A stretch of DNA of 42,871 nt, taken from the NCBI GenBank assembly GCA_019136135.1, contig JAGVUR010000064.1, positions 1 through 42,871 on the forward strand, given 5' to 3'. Below the pieces are notes generated by a model that was not told the DNA's origin, searched no databases, and worked only from the letters and a program-made list of their open reading frames with translations. Source of the DNA: Verrucomicrobiota bacterium (GTDB lineage: Bacteria; Verrucomicrobiota; Lentisphaeria; Oligosphaerales; Oligosphaeraceae). Positions 17,681-26,104 of the stretch are shown here, in pieces. Both the position numbers and the translations under genes were made by a program. Numbering within the stretch: position 1 is the first letter of the stretch; each line of letters opens with the position of its first letter.

Positions 17681-18472
17681 ATGAAAGTCAACAACCTCGA
17701 GTATTTCTTAAAAACCGTCCAATCCGGCAAGACTGCCTACGGCATGGTCATCACGATGTTCGATCCATCGATGACTGAGCTGGCGGCAGACTCGGGAATG
17801 GATTTTGTCTGGATTGACATGGAACACTCGCCGATGACCATCACAGACGTGCAGGCGATGCTCATGGCGATCAAGGGAACCCGCTGCGCGCCATTCGTCA
17901 GGGTGCCTTGGAACGTCAACTACCTACTCAAGCCAATCCTGGACCTGGGACCCGCAGGCGTGATCATCCCCATGGTCAATACCCCCAAAATCGCAAGGGA
18001 AGCCGTCAAGGCCTGCAGGTATCCCGTACATGGCGGCGAACGGGGATTCGCAACAAGAAGGCAAAACAACTACAACAAAATCCCAATCGCGGACTATGTC
18101 GAAATGTCAAAGGACGACCCGTTGGTCATCATTCAAATCGAACATAGGAAAGCAGTACAGAATATCGACAAAATCCTCGCCGTCCCGGGAATCGACAGCG
18201 TCTGCATAGGACCATACGACCTGTCAACATCATACGGAAAACCCGGTCAATTCGACGACCCGGAAATCATCCAGGCAATCGACACAATCCGCGAAAAGAC
18301 AAAGGAAGCCGGAATCATGCTCGGCGGATTCTGTGGAAACCGCGGGTTCTGGGAAAACCGTTGGATGAACTGGAAGGCGCTTTGCGACGATGTCGGCTTC
18401 ATGGCCGAAAACCTCAGGGATCTTCTCAAGAAACAAAAGAAAACGAACTCGAAACAAGGTAAGCAACTATGA
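17681..18472 (+). CDS. HpcH/HpaI aldolase, 2-keto-3-deoxy-L-rhamnonate aldolase-like
   Basis: A class II pyruvate aldolase of 263 residues. Catalytic His49 in DMEHSP, metal ligands Glu154 (IQIEH) and Asp180 (GPYDLS), and PFVRVPWN match RhmA/HpaI; the Glu-Asp spacing of 26 is that of RhmA. Such enzymes split 2-keto-3-deoxy acids of L-rhamnose or L-fucose into pyruvate and L-lactaldehyde. It is coupled by a 4-base overlap to the epimerase gene and lies one base after the esterase. It may provide the terminal cleavage step of a non-phosphorylated deoxysugar route, but no sugar-acid dehydratase is in the window. Confidence 0.85.
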   Translation: MKVNNLEYFLKTVQSGKTAYGMVITMFDPSMTELAADSGMDFVWIDMEHSPMTITDVQAMLMAIKGTRCAPFVRVPWNVNYLLKPILDLGPAGVIIPMVNTPKIAREAVKACRYPVHGGERGFATRRQNNYNKIPIADYVEMSKDDPLVIIQIEHRKAVQNIDKILAVPGIDSVCIGPYDLSTSYGKPGQFDDPEIIQAIDTIREKTKEAGIMLGGFCGNRGFWENRWMNWKALCDDVGFMAENLRDLLKKQKKTNSKQGKQL

Positions 18473-19503
18473 ATTTCTTCACAACGACAAAGGGTCGGCA
18501 GGCACACTTGTTCACCCTCGAAAACAACAAGGGCTTCCAAGTACAGATCACGGACATGGGCGGCTCAATCGTCGCGATCAAGGCTCCGGACAAGAACGGA
18601 AACCTCGTGGACGTCGCCCTCGGATACAAGGATCCGGCGCAATACGAACCCAATGGTCCTTTCCTCGGCGCTCTGATCGGAAGAGTCGCAAACAGGATCA
18701 CCAACGGGAAATTTGTCCTTGATGGAAAAACATACAACCTGGAAATCAACGACGGAAACGGAAGGTCCAATACCCTGCACGGCGGACAAAGCTACGGAAG
18801 ACGGCTCTGGAACGCAACGCAAGTCGATCGGCAAACACTGAAACTGACGCTGGAAAGCCCGGACGGCGATGCGGGATTCCCAGGAAAACTCAACGTCCAG
18901 GTCGTCTATCGCGTCACGGACAACAACGAAATCGAAATCGACTATACCGCAAATACAGACAAGACAACCGTCGTCAACCTTACAAACCATACCTACTTCA
19001 ACCTCAATGGCGAAAATGCAAACGAATGCAAGGACCACAAGGTCTGGTCGATCGCCACAGGGCATACCCAGGTTGACAAAAACCTCTCGGCAACAGGCGT
19101 GACGCTCCCAGTCGAAAACTCGCCTTTCGACCTCTCAAAAGGACGGACGTTCGAGGAAATCTACGGCGATCCCCAGCTGCCAATCGCCTTCGACGACAAC
19201 TTCGTCATCGCAGACAAGGCGGGAATATTCCGGAAAAAGGTCTTCACCGTCGTCTCCTACAGGACGGGCATCACGCTGGAAGTCGATACCGACCAGCCCG
19301 GCGTTCAATTCTACATGGGCTACTGGCTCGACGGCTCGAGCATTGGCAAATCCGGCACGGCATACGATCGCTACGGCGCATTCTGCCTGGAAACCCAGCT
19401 TTGGCCGGACTCGCCCAACCACGCCAACTTCCCCTCCCCCAGACTCGAACCCAACCAAACCTATAAACACAGGACAGTGTACCGCTTCGGTATCCTGAAG
19501 TAA
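18469..19503 (+). CDS. Aldose 1-epimerase (mutarotase)
   Basis: Interconverts alpha and beta anomers of free sugars. The 344-residue product has GALIGRVANRI, the substrate-loop NTLHGG, catalytic His in NLTNHTYFNLNG, and catalytic Glu near the end in AFCLETQLWPDSPNH. The start overlaps the aldolase stop (ATGA). No signal peptide is present. It probably prepares fucose, rhamnose or galactose released by the neighbouring glycosidases. Confidence 0.93.
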   Translation: MNFFTTTKGRQAHLFTLENNKGFQVQITDMGGSIVAIKAPDKNGNLVDVALGYKDPAQYEPNGPFLGALIGRVANRITNGKFVLDGKTYNLEINDGNGRSNTLHGGQSYGRRLWNATQVDRQTLKLTLESPDGDAGFPGKLNVQVVYRVTDNNEIEIDYTANTDKTTVVNLTNHTYFNLNGENANECKDHKVWSIATGHTQVDKNLSATGVTLPVENSPFDLSKGRTFEEIYGDPQLPIAFDDNFVIADKAGIFRKKVFTVVSYRTGITLEVDTDQPGVQFYMGYWLDGSSIGKSGTAYDRYGAFCLETQLWPDSPNHANFPSPRLEPNQTYKHRTVYRFGILK

Positions 19504-19525
19504 CCACCAAACAGGAGCAATCGCC

Positions 19526-21799
19526 ATGTTGAATCCACTGATCCCAATGGGCGCCATCACGGGCAAACCCGACCTGGAACTGATCACCTATACCCTTAAA
19601 ATGTTCAAGAAGGCCGGCATCGAGCAGTACCTGATCTACCCGAGGTCTGGCTGCGAACTCGAATACCTGGAGGATGAATGGTTCGATTGCTGCCAGAATA
19701 TCGTCGAAACCGCCGAAAAACTTGGCTACAAGGCGATTTGGCTCTATGACGAGTTCAACTGGCCTTCAGGACAATGCGGCGGCAAAACCATGCAGCACTC
19801 AAAGGATTTCCAGCTCAAAACCCTGCACGCAAAACGAAATCAGGATGGATCCAAATCCTTCGAAATCGTATATAACCCAAAATTCCCGGATTTGCTCAAC
19901 CCGGAAGCAGTCGCCTTCTTTATCGAAAATACACACGAAAAGTATTTCCAGAGGCTGGGAAAGCACTTCGGTACGCTGATCAAGGGAATCTTTACTGACG
20001 AACCGTCGCCGGGATACTGCGGAGAGTACACCGAGCAAAGCACGAAGGACACGCTCAAAATCACATGGTGGAACGGGCTGGAAGACGACTACTTGGCGAT
20101 GACAGGACGAAACCTCAGGGACGACCTGGACCATCCCGACTTCCAGAAAAACCACAGCCTGCTCATCGGGAAGCAATTCCGAAAAGTGTACTTCGATCCG
20201 CTCAGAACCTGGTGTGACGAGCACAATATCCTCCTGACAGGACACCTGATGGGAGAACATACCGTGTCAGGCTCAAAGCGATTCAACGGAGATCCCCTGT
20301 CGTCGATTGCCGGATTCTCGCTCCCGGGACTTGACGAAATCTCAACCAGGACAACCCTCGATACGATTGAATGGCTCACATTCGCCACCGCCAGGTACGG
20401 CATCGAGGCAAACCAAAACGGAGGACTCGCAGAACTCTTCGCGCTCGGTCCCGCCGACCTGCCGCCCGCAAGACTCAGGCAAATGATAGCGCTATGCGCA
20501 CTCCACGGAATTGACAGGTATGTCATGGCAGTAAGCCAGATTGACTTCAGGGGAAACGTCGGAAAGCCAACTTGGTTCAATCCGTGCTCGGATGACCAGC
20601 CCTGGTTCACCGACAACCTGGAATTCCTCGCACATGACGCACGCCAATTCGCCAAACTGACCAAGCTCAAGCGAATTCCGGAACTCGCAGTCAGATACCC
20701 GCTCGACCTTGTGGACATCAATCCCCTGCTCAAACTCCTCGTCAGCGCACAAATCCAATGGCACCTGATCAATCACGACGAGCAAGCAACAGACGAAATC
20801 GAGGTCGTAAACCCGTCTAAGCTTGGATTCCACCTCGAAAACGCCAACCTCACTTTCAAAGATCCAAACGACCTCGTCGAATACGTGGATGAATACCTGC
20901 CCAAGCAGGCGCTGGTCACCAACGAGGACGGCACAAAGGCAAATAACATCTTTGTCAAATCCTACAGCGACGGAACGATCGCGGTACTCGATCTCCACGA
21001 CGAAGTGCTGCAACGAAACCTGATCCTCAATGCAAATGGAGTCAAACGACACTTTACCCTCTATGGACGCGATATCCACATCGCATACCCATGGACGATC
21101 ATGCGAGACCGGCCGAATATCGCAAGACCCACTTTCGAAACAAACGAGACAACACTGGAAGTCAAAAACAAACTAACCGTTCAATTCGCGCTGAGGACAT
21201 ACCACGACCCGGCAAGTGTCTCCATTGACGGACAACCAATCGAAATCGCGGAACAGGAAGCAACCCTGCTCCCCCACGGATTCCAGGAACTTTACGCGAT
21301 CTCAAAACCAATCACACTCCAACCAGGCACCCATACCCTGAAACTTGAACAGGGAGAGGACTTCAAGCTCGTCTTCATGCCGCCAGCCTGGATCATAGGC
21401 GACTTCGCTTTCACATCGCCAAATGTCCTTGATATCGACAGGCACGACGGCGAAGGACTCGACAACTTCGCGGGAACCATCACCCAATCATCGACGATCA
21501 GCATCCCCCTCAACGCAACGGCAATCCAGCTCGAAACAGACGAGCTGTTCACCGAAATCACCTTGGATACCACCTCCTTGGGAACCCGTGGATGGTCGCC
21601 GTTCATCTGGAACATCCCCGCGCCATTCAGGGGAAAGACGGTCAAGATCCAAATCCGCCGCCAGACCTCCATCGCCCCGATCTTCGGCAAGCGCGAGCTT
21701 TTGGACTCCATCCTCAAACGCAAGGCAATGTTTTGCGTCCTCCCAGGGAAATACCCGATCCAGAACCCACTAGTCGAGCCGAAATTCATTCTTTTCTGA
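19526..21799 (+). CDS. GH106-like glycoside hydrolase (alpha-L-rhamnosidase-like)
   Basis: The 757-residue product has a TIM-barrel region with WLYDEFNWPSGQCGG (72-86), very close to the GH106 signature, and GIFTDEPS (154-161), where Glu159 is a candidate catalytic acid. C-terminal beta-sandwich segments include TLKLEQGEDFKLVF and a jelly-roll-like piece with RGWSPFIWNIP. It is shorter than most GH106 enzymes (about 900-1100) and lacks a signal peptide, so it is probably cytosolic. Rhamnosidase activity is the best guess from family; other GH2-related activities are possible. Neighbours are the mutarotase (22 bases before) and a secreted glycosidase (13 after). Confidence 0.7.
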   Translation: MLNPLIPMGAITGKPDLELITYTLKMFKKAGIEQYLIYPRSGCELEYLEDEWFDCCQNIVETAEKLGYKAIWLYDEFNWPSGQCGGKTMQHSKDFQLKTLHAKRNQDGSKSFEIVYNPKFPDLLNPEAVAFFIENTHEKYFQRLGKHFGTLIKGIFTDEPSPGYCGEYTEQSTKDTLKITWWNGLEDDYLAMTGRNLRDDLDHPDFQKNHSLLIGKQFRKVYFDPLRTWCDEHNILLTGHLMGEHTVSGSKRFNGDPLSSIAGFSLPGLDEISTRTTLDTIEWLTFATARYGIEANQNGGLAELFALGPADLPPARLRQMIALCALHGIDRYVMAVSQIDFRGNVGKPTWFNPCSDDQPWFTDNLEFLAHDARQFAKLTKLKRIPELAVRYPLDLVDINPLLKLLVSAQIQWHLINHDEQATDEIEVVNPSKLGFHLENANLTFKDPNDLVEYVDEYLPKQALVTNEDGTKANNIFVKSYSDGTIAVLDLHDEVLQRNLILNANGVKRHFTLYGRDIHIAYPWTIMRDRPNIARPTFETNETTLEVKNKLTVQFALRTYHDPASVSIDGQPIEIAEQEATLLPHGFQELYAISKPITLQPGTHTLKLEQGEDFKLVFMPPAWIIGDFAFTSPNVLDIDRHDGEGLDNFAGTITQSSTISIPLNATAIQLETDELFTEITLDTTSLGTRGWSPFIWNIPAPFRGKTVKIQIRRQTSIAPIFGKRELLDSILKRKAMFCVLPGKYPIQNPLVEPKFILF

Positions 21800-21812
21800 T
21801 GTTTGTTGCACA

Positions 21813-24209
21813 ATGAGATCGATTTTTCCTTTCCTGGTCTTGTTCATCCTGACGGGCACCAATGCGTTCGCCATGCAGAACTGGAAACAAACAAAAATGC
21901 TGTGGGCGCACTACGTCGCCTGGGGATTCGATCACGTAAACGGGTTCGACAACATTGCCAACGCACCGGAAGGCATTGCAAACCCATTCACGGATCGATC
22001 CCTCGACCATAAAAACCTTCAGGACGACGCAGGAACCTGGGAAGGCATCCATTCTCAAATCAGAACTGCAATTCAATTCGGATTCGATGGATTCTGCGTT
22101 GACGCATTCAGGCAATTCACCTCAGTACTATCGCGATTCTACCGCGAAGCAGAAGGCACGCCATTCAAGATCGCCCTTTGTGTTGACGGCAATCTTGACC
22201 ACGACAGCCTCTTCGAAGAACTCAAAACCTTCATCACCACCTACAAGGATCACCCCAATGCGTGCCTGATAGACAACAAGCTTGTCATCTTCGTCTATAC
22301 CCTCGCAATCCCGCACGAAACCTGGAAATCCGTCCTGGCCAAATTGGACGAAATCAACCTCAAGCCATATATCCTCGCAAAGCCAATCCACGAAAGCAGA
22401 AACTGGACACAAACACAACCGATCGAAAAAACTCTGGAGATATTTGACGGCATCTACGACTTCGGATGCAATGGATTCACCCTCCAAGAGCAATTCATCA
22501 GGTACGAAAACACAAGAACTGCAATCAAAAACGCTAGGCCAGACGCCATCCTCGTCGCAGGAGTCACCCCAGGATACATCGGCCATAACTCGGGGTTCTA
22601 CAGACCTTTCCTAAACAGCAAGACCACAAGGGACAACTGGAACGCAGCAATCAAAACAAATGCGGAATGGGTCTGCATTACAACCTGGAACGACTACGGA
22701 GAGCACACGCAATTCGAACCGTCTTCAGTGAACAGGACAGCACTGCTGAAAATCAATCAGGCATACGCTGACATTTGGCGAGAAACCGCTACGCCTCCAA
22801 GACCGCCACAACCCATTTTCACCTATCGTGACGAACTCCTGCTCGGAACTGATTTCACGATCGACGCAGTCATCCCCTCTTTCACCACGCAACCAGCAAC
22901 GTTGACCCTCATCCTGAAAGACCTCGATGGCAAGACCATCAAGGAATTCCCGCCCCTCGAACTGGATGGCAAGGAAACCTTCGCCCATACCTGGCGGATC
23001 AATGCCATCGATACCTTCAATTGGCTGGATGCCTTCACCGTCCATGCCACCCTGACCGATCACCTGAATCCTCAAAAGCCAATCAATAGGCAACTTCCAC
23101 CGGTCGTCATCAGGTACGCAAAACTTGAAAACCTCCGCCCGGTTCGAGTCGCCTGGGATGAAATATCCTACGTGACTCCCCAGCTCAAGCTCGCCACGAA
23201 AGAAGGCGCCTTGGTTGCCCTGGTCACGATGGAAACCTGGTGCCATGCGGGAACAGTGGAAATCCTACGCAATGGCTTCCCCGTCGCAACCAGGGATTTC
23301 CAACTCCTCAAGGCGCCAAGGCACACACTGGAAATCCCGCTCCCAACACAACGACATGCGCAAATCGACTTCTATGTCGCACGAACCACAGGCACCGCCA
23401 ACAAAAACGCATGGTCAAACCCAGTCCTCAACTACGAAGACCAAGATCCGGAAACCATCCCGCAACCCGTGATCGTACACACGGGCGACCTTGATGAAAT
23501 CTGGCCAATTTGGTCAACGCCGCAAACTCGTTCAAACGAAGTGGATGTCAACGTCCTCAACCTCAACAAAAACCAAATCCTTACCCTAAGCTACGACTTC
23601 GCAAAACACCCGAAAAACCAACGGTTCTTCCTCTCATCAACCCACCAAACCCCGATCAAAATCGGGGCAACCCCACAAAAGTGGTGGCTGAACGATCCGA
23701 AAAACAACCCGAAACAAATAACGCAAACCCTACCGGATGGCACAGAAACAAACGTGCTGGAATTTGATGGAATCGACGATATCCTCGCACTCCCAACACG
23801 CGCGATGCCATACGGCCCATACGTCATCGAATGCGTGCTCAAACCACAGCGAACCGATGCTAAGCAAGTAATCTTCGCCGACCTCAACGGCACCGCAGAA
23901 ATCGCCTTGGATCCCCAGCTCAACCTGACCTTCACCCGCCTCAAGGACACACCGGTTGCGACTCCCACGCCGCTCGTTCCCGACACCTGGTACCACATTG
24001 CAGCAATCTACGATTCCAAGCAAATGGCCATTGCGATCAACGGCGCCATCGTGGCATCCGCACCCGTCTCGCCCACAACACGCTACATCAATTCAGCTCC
24101 GGTCTTTGGACACGACGGAAACTTCCAGTCCTGCTTCAAGGGTAGCATCAAAGCCTTCCAAATCAAAGCAGGAAAACATACCCAATTCGATCTCTTGCCA
24201 CAAATGTAG
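21813..24209 (+). CDS. Secreted GH71-like glycosidase with C-terminal LamG-like domain
   Basis: The 798-residue product starts with a signal peptide (MRSIFPFLVLFILTGTNAFA). The catalytic region (about 25-330) has AHYVAWGFD, IQFGFDGFCVDAF, LKPYILAKP and ITTWNDYGEHTQFEPS, a pattern of GH71/GH99-like barrels that cut alpha-glucans or alpha-mannosides. A beta-sandwich region follows, and residues about 650-790 look like a concanavalin/LamG module (VLEFDGIDDILALP, WYHIAAIYDSKQMAIAINGA). It is the only clearly exported glycosidase of the run. Its stop codon lies inside the second copy of the 28-bp hairpin repeat, which closes the operon. Confidence 0.7.
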   Translation: MRSIFPFLVLFILTGTNAFAMQNWKQTKMLWAHYVAWGFDHVNGFDNIANAPEGIANPFTDRSLDHKNLQDDAGTWEGIHSQIRTAIQFGFDGFCVDAFRQFTSVLSRFYREAEGTPFKIALCVDGNLDHDSLFEELKTFITTYKDHPNACLIDNKLVIFVYTLAIPHETWKSVLAKLDEINLKPYILAKPIHESRNWTQTQPIEKTLEIFDGIYDFGCNGFTLQEQFIRYENTRTAIKNARPDAILVAGVTPGYIGHNSGFYRPFLNSKTTRDNWNAAIKTNAEWVCITTWNDYGEHTQFEPSSVNRTALLKINQAYADIWRETATPPRPPQPIFTYRDELLLGTDFTIDAVIPSFTTQPATLTLILKDLDGKTIKEFPPLELDGKETFAHTWRINAIDTFNWLDAFTVHATLTDHLNPQKPINRQLPPVVIRYAKLENLRPVRVAWDEISYVTPQLKLATKEGALVALVTMETWCHAGTVEILRNGFPVATRDFQLLKAPRHTLEIPLPTQRHAQIDFYVARTTGTANKNAWSNPVLNYEDQDPETIPQPVIVHTGDLDEIWPIWSTPQTRSNEVDVNVLNLNKNQILTLSYDFAKHPKNQRFFLSSTHQTPIKIGATPQKWWLNDPKNNPKQITQTLPDGTETNVLEFDGIDDILALPTRAMPYGPYVIECVLKPQRTDAKQVIFADLNGTAEIALDPQLNLTFTRLKDTPVATPTPLVPDTWYHIAAIYDSKQMAIAINGAIVASAPVSPTTRYINSAPVFGHDGNFQSCFKGSIKAFQIKAGKHTQFDLLPQM

Positions 24210-24233
24210 GGGCGAAAAACCTTTCGCCCTTAC
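24206..24233. repeat. 28-bp hairpin repeat, copy 2
   Basis: This is identical to 5873-5900 except for one base in the loop. Here the element's own TAG (24207-24209) is the stop codon of the GH71-like gene. It closes the sugar operon. No U-run follows. Confidence 0.8.
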
Positions 24234-24306
24234 ATGCCATGTGTTCCAATTCAAGGGGGTTTGAAACGCGAACCCCAACATTCAGCATCAGACAAAAGAG
24301 GCACGC

Positions 24307-25023
24307 ATGAGAAATAAACTATATGCTGTTTTGACTGGCGATCTTGTAAAATCCTCCCAGATGTCGCCTGAACAAAGTATTTTCGCCATGAAGAGCTTGC
24401 GTCAGTTGGCGAAAAAGTTTGAAAGCGTGCACCAAGATTCCACTATTGGCGAGCTTGATACCTTCCGTCATGATAGCTGGCAATGGCTGCTTGCCAAACC
24501 GGAGCTGGCGTTGAGGGCCGCCCTCTTCATGCGTGCTGGCTTGCGATCTCTTTCCGACAAGAGTGCTAAAATTAAATTTGACACACGCATCGCGATTGGA
24601 ACAGGCACGGTCGAAAACATTGTTGAACATAGCATTTCTGATTCCCGAGGCGACGCTTTTTCCCATTCGGGAAAGGCTCTCGATGCCATGAAAAAGGACA
24701 GTCGTTTGACTTATGCGACTGAAAGCGATATCGCAGCGGAACGATGGCTTGGCGGTGGTCTCGTGCCGCTTCTGGATTGTCTTGTTACGAAGTGGACGAC
24801 AGTTGAAGCACGGGCAGTATATGGTGCCCTTATGGAATGGACGCAAGAGAAAATAGCAGAACAATGGTCAATCCTAAGCAATACAGAAGAACGACTGACC
24901 CGCCAAGCTGTGGGCAAAGCGCTGTCTCGTGCACATTGGAATACAATCCAAGGAGCTTTGGAATTTGTTGAAGCAAAAATAAAAGAAAACTACGAAGACC
25001 ATGCCGAAAAATGCAACCTCTGA
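24307..25023 (+). CDS. SatD-like protein: class III cyclase-like domain plus C-terminal HTH
   Basis: The 238-residue product matches the SatD family pattern: YAVLTGDLVKSS at the start, FRHDSWQWLL, RIAIGTGTVENI, and GDAFSHSGKALDAM. The order resembles class III nucleotidyl cyclases. The Asp pair, Asp12 and Asp56, is 44 residues apart, the spacing of the two metal-binding Asp in that fold. The cyclase transition-state Asn and Arg appear replaced by Ser and Lys. The end looks like a helix-turn-helix: TQEKIAE (179-185) then RQAVGKALSRAHW (199-211). A good RBS (GAGG) precedes the ATG. It is followed by a DUF3307 gene, and its stop lies in a palindrome array. Codon use and GC look different from flanking operons. 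Cyclase relationship and enzymatic activity are inference. Confidence 0.7.
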   Translation: MRNKLYAVLTGDLVKSSQMSPEQSIFAMKSLRQLAKKFESVHQDSTIGELDTFRHDSWQWLLAKPELALRAALFMRAGLRSLSDKSAKIKFDTRIAIGTGTVENIVEHSISDSRGDAFSHSGKALDAMKKDSRLTYATESDIAAERWLGGGLVPLLDCLVTKWTTVEARAVYGALMEWTQEKIAEQWSILSNTEERLTRQAVGKALSRAHWNTIQGALEFVEAKIKENYEDHAEKCNL

Positions 25024-25099
25024 AGATTGCAATCGACAAATGCAACCCCTAGAGGTTGCTATTGTAGAAAGCAAGCCCTAGAGCTTGCTATTAGAAGGT
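25013..25099. repeat. Three tandem 29-bp units, each with an 18-bp palindrome
   Basis: Palindromes lie at 25013-25030 (imperfect, overlaps the satD-like stop), 25042-25059 (GCAACCCCTAGAGGTTGC) and 25071-25088 (GCAAGCCCTAGAGCTTGC), at an exact 29-base period. The last two are followed by TATT. The second and third differ in both arms in a compensating way (AAC/GTT to AAG/CTT), keeping symmetry. They could be operator sites for the HTH protein just upstream, or RNA hairpins. Confidence 0.8.
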
Positions 25100-25135
25100 A
25101 ACTCATAGAAACGCTGTCCGATTTGGAAAACATCA

Positions 25136-25828
25136 ATGGAAAAAGTCCTTGCATTGTTAATCTCCGCGCATTTTTTCGTTGACTTTTTCTTGCAACCTGC
25201 TTACCTTGAAAAACGCAAGCAGGCGATACCTTTCTTGGCACTGCATAGCTTCATCCATGCGGTTGTCGCATATTTATTTTTGCAAATGTGGAGTTTTTGG
25301 CGGCTTCCGCTTGCTGTTTTTTGTGTTCATTTCCTGATTGATGCAGTCGCAATGCGTTTCTCGGACACGTACAAAGCCTTTGCTGCGGAACAGGCCGCTC
25401 ATATTGGAGGGCTTGTCGTGATTGCTTTAGGGTTGCAGCACACTGTGGGGGCGCCAGCATTCACGGGTTTCGGTTTTAGGCTTTTGATCGCTATTGGTGG
25501 TTTTTTCGCCACGGTTCAGGGTGCCGGGGACTTTGTGGGTAAATTCATAAAAACATTACCAATTCCTGAAAAGAACCAACTGGAATCCGACGGATTGATT
25601 GATGGGGGCGTATGGATTGGTCGACTCGAGCGGGCATTGATCTTCCTCTTTATTTTCATCGGCTACCCAGCCGGTATCGGATTTCTCGTTACTGCCAAGT
25701 CCATTCTTCGATTTGAAGAGGCAAAGAAGACGCGACAACAGGCCGAGTATGTGTTGATTGGAACATTTTGGAGTTATTCGCTTGCAATCGCACTGACTTC
25801 GGCAACTCAATGGGCTATGAAGCTTTAG
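25136..25828 (+). CDS. DUF3307 multi-pass membrane protein
   Basis: The 230-residue product has about six to seven hydrophobic segments. Its first helix carries ISAHFFVDFFLQP, the hallmark of DUF3307, followed by LALHSFIHAVVAYLF and FCVHFLIDAVAMRF with repeated His/Asp in the membrane. A cytosolic loop (about 140-165) ends in DGGVWIGRLERALIFLF. The function of DUF3307 is not known to me; genes for it often sit next to SatD-like genes. It begins 112 bases after the satD-like stop, beyond the palindrome array, so the two may be co-transcribed but separately controlled. Confidence 0.8.
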   Translation: MEKVLALLISAHFFVDFFLQPAYLEKRKQAIPFLALHSFIHAVVAYLFLQMWSFWRLPLAVFCVHFLIDAVAMRFSDTYKAFAAEQAAHIGGLVVIALGLQHTVGAPAFTGFGFRLLIAIGGFFATVQGAGDFVGKFIKTLPIPEKNQLESDGLIDGGVWIGRLERALIFLFIFIGYPAGIGFLVTAKSILRFEEAKKTRQQAEYVLIGTFWSYSLAIALTSATQWAMKL

Positions 25829-26104
25829 TATCGCTTTTCTTAGCCTGTTTTCTCGAAAAGACAACCAACGCATTTCATATGCTGAAGAGTCACAGGTCTC
25901 ACGGAATTTTTACACGTTTTCGTACTCAAAAACCATGTGACATGCCTATTTGTGGCGGGACTGGAGGATTTGGGACTGGGATTTGGGACGTTGACCTTTT
26001 CCCTGAAAACCATCACGTTTCGCTAGCGAAAAGGCATAGGATTCTCGAAAATTTTTCATGTTTTCATCCGCATCCCGCATCCCGCATCCCGCATTCAGCA
26101 TTCA
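25829..26104. repeat. Gene-free junction between convergent units
   Basis: Holds a 40-base motif (25907-25946) repeated near the window end at 42672-42711 (35 of 40 bases equal, both ending CCATGTGACATGCC), and a 7-base tandem repeat (CGCATCC-like, about 26067-26094). No convincing terminator stem is seen for the two convergent units that meet here. Confidence 0.6.

Noticed and set aside
25013..25099. CRISPR array
   Set aside because: There are only three units, the intervening 11 bases are too short to be spacers, and no cas genes are nearby.
26065..26104. 7-base tandem repeat (CGCATCC-like) as a functional site
   Set aside because: It is only about three to four units of a simple repeat with no associated structure; more likely replication slippage.
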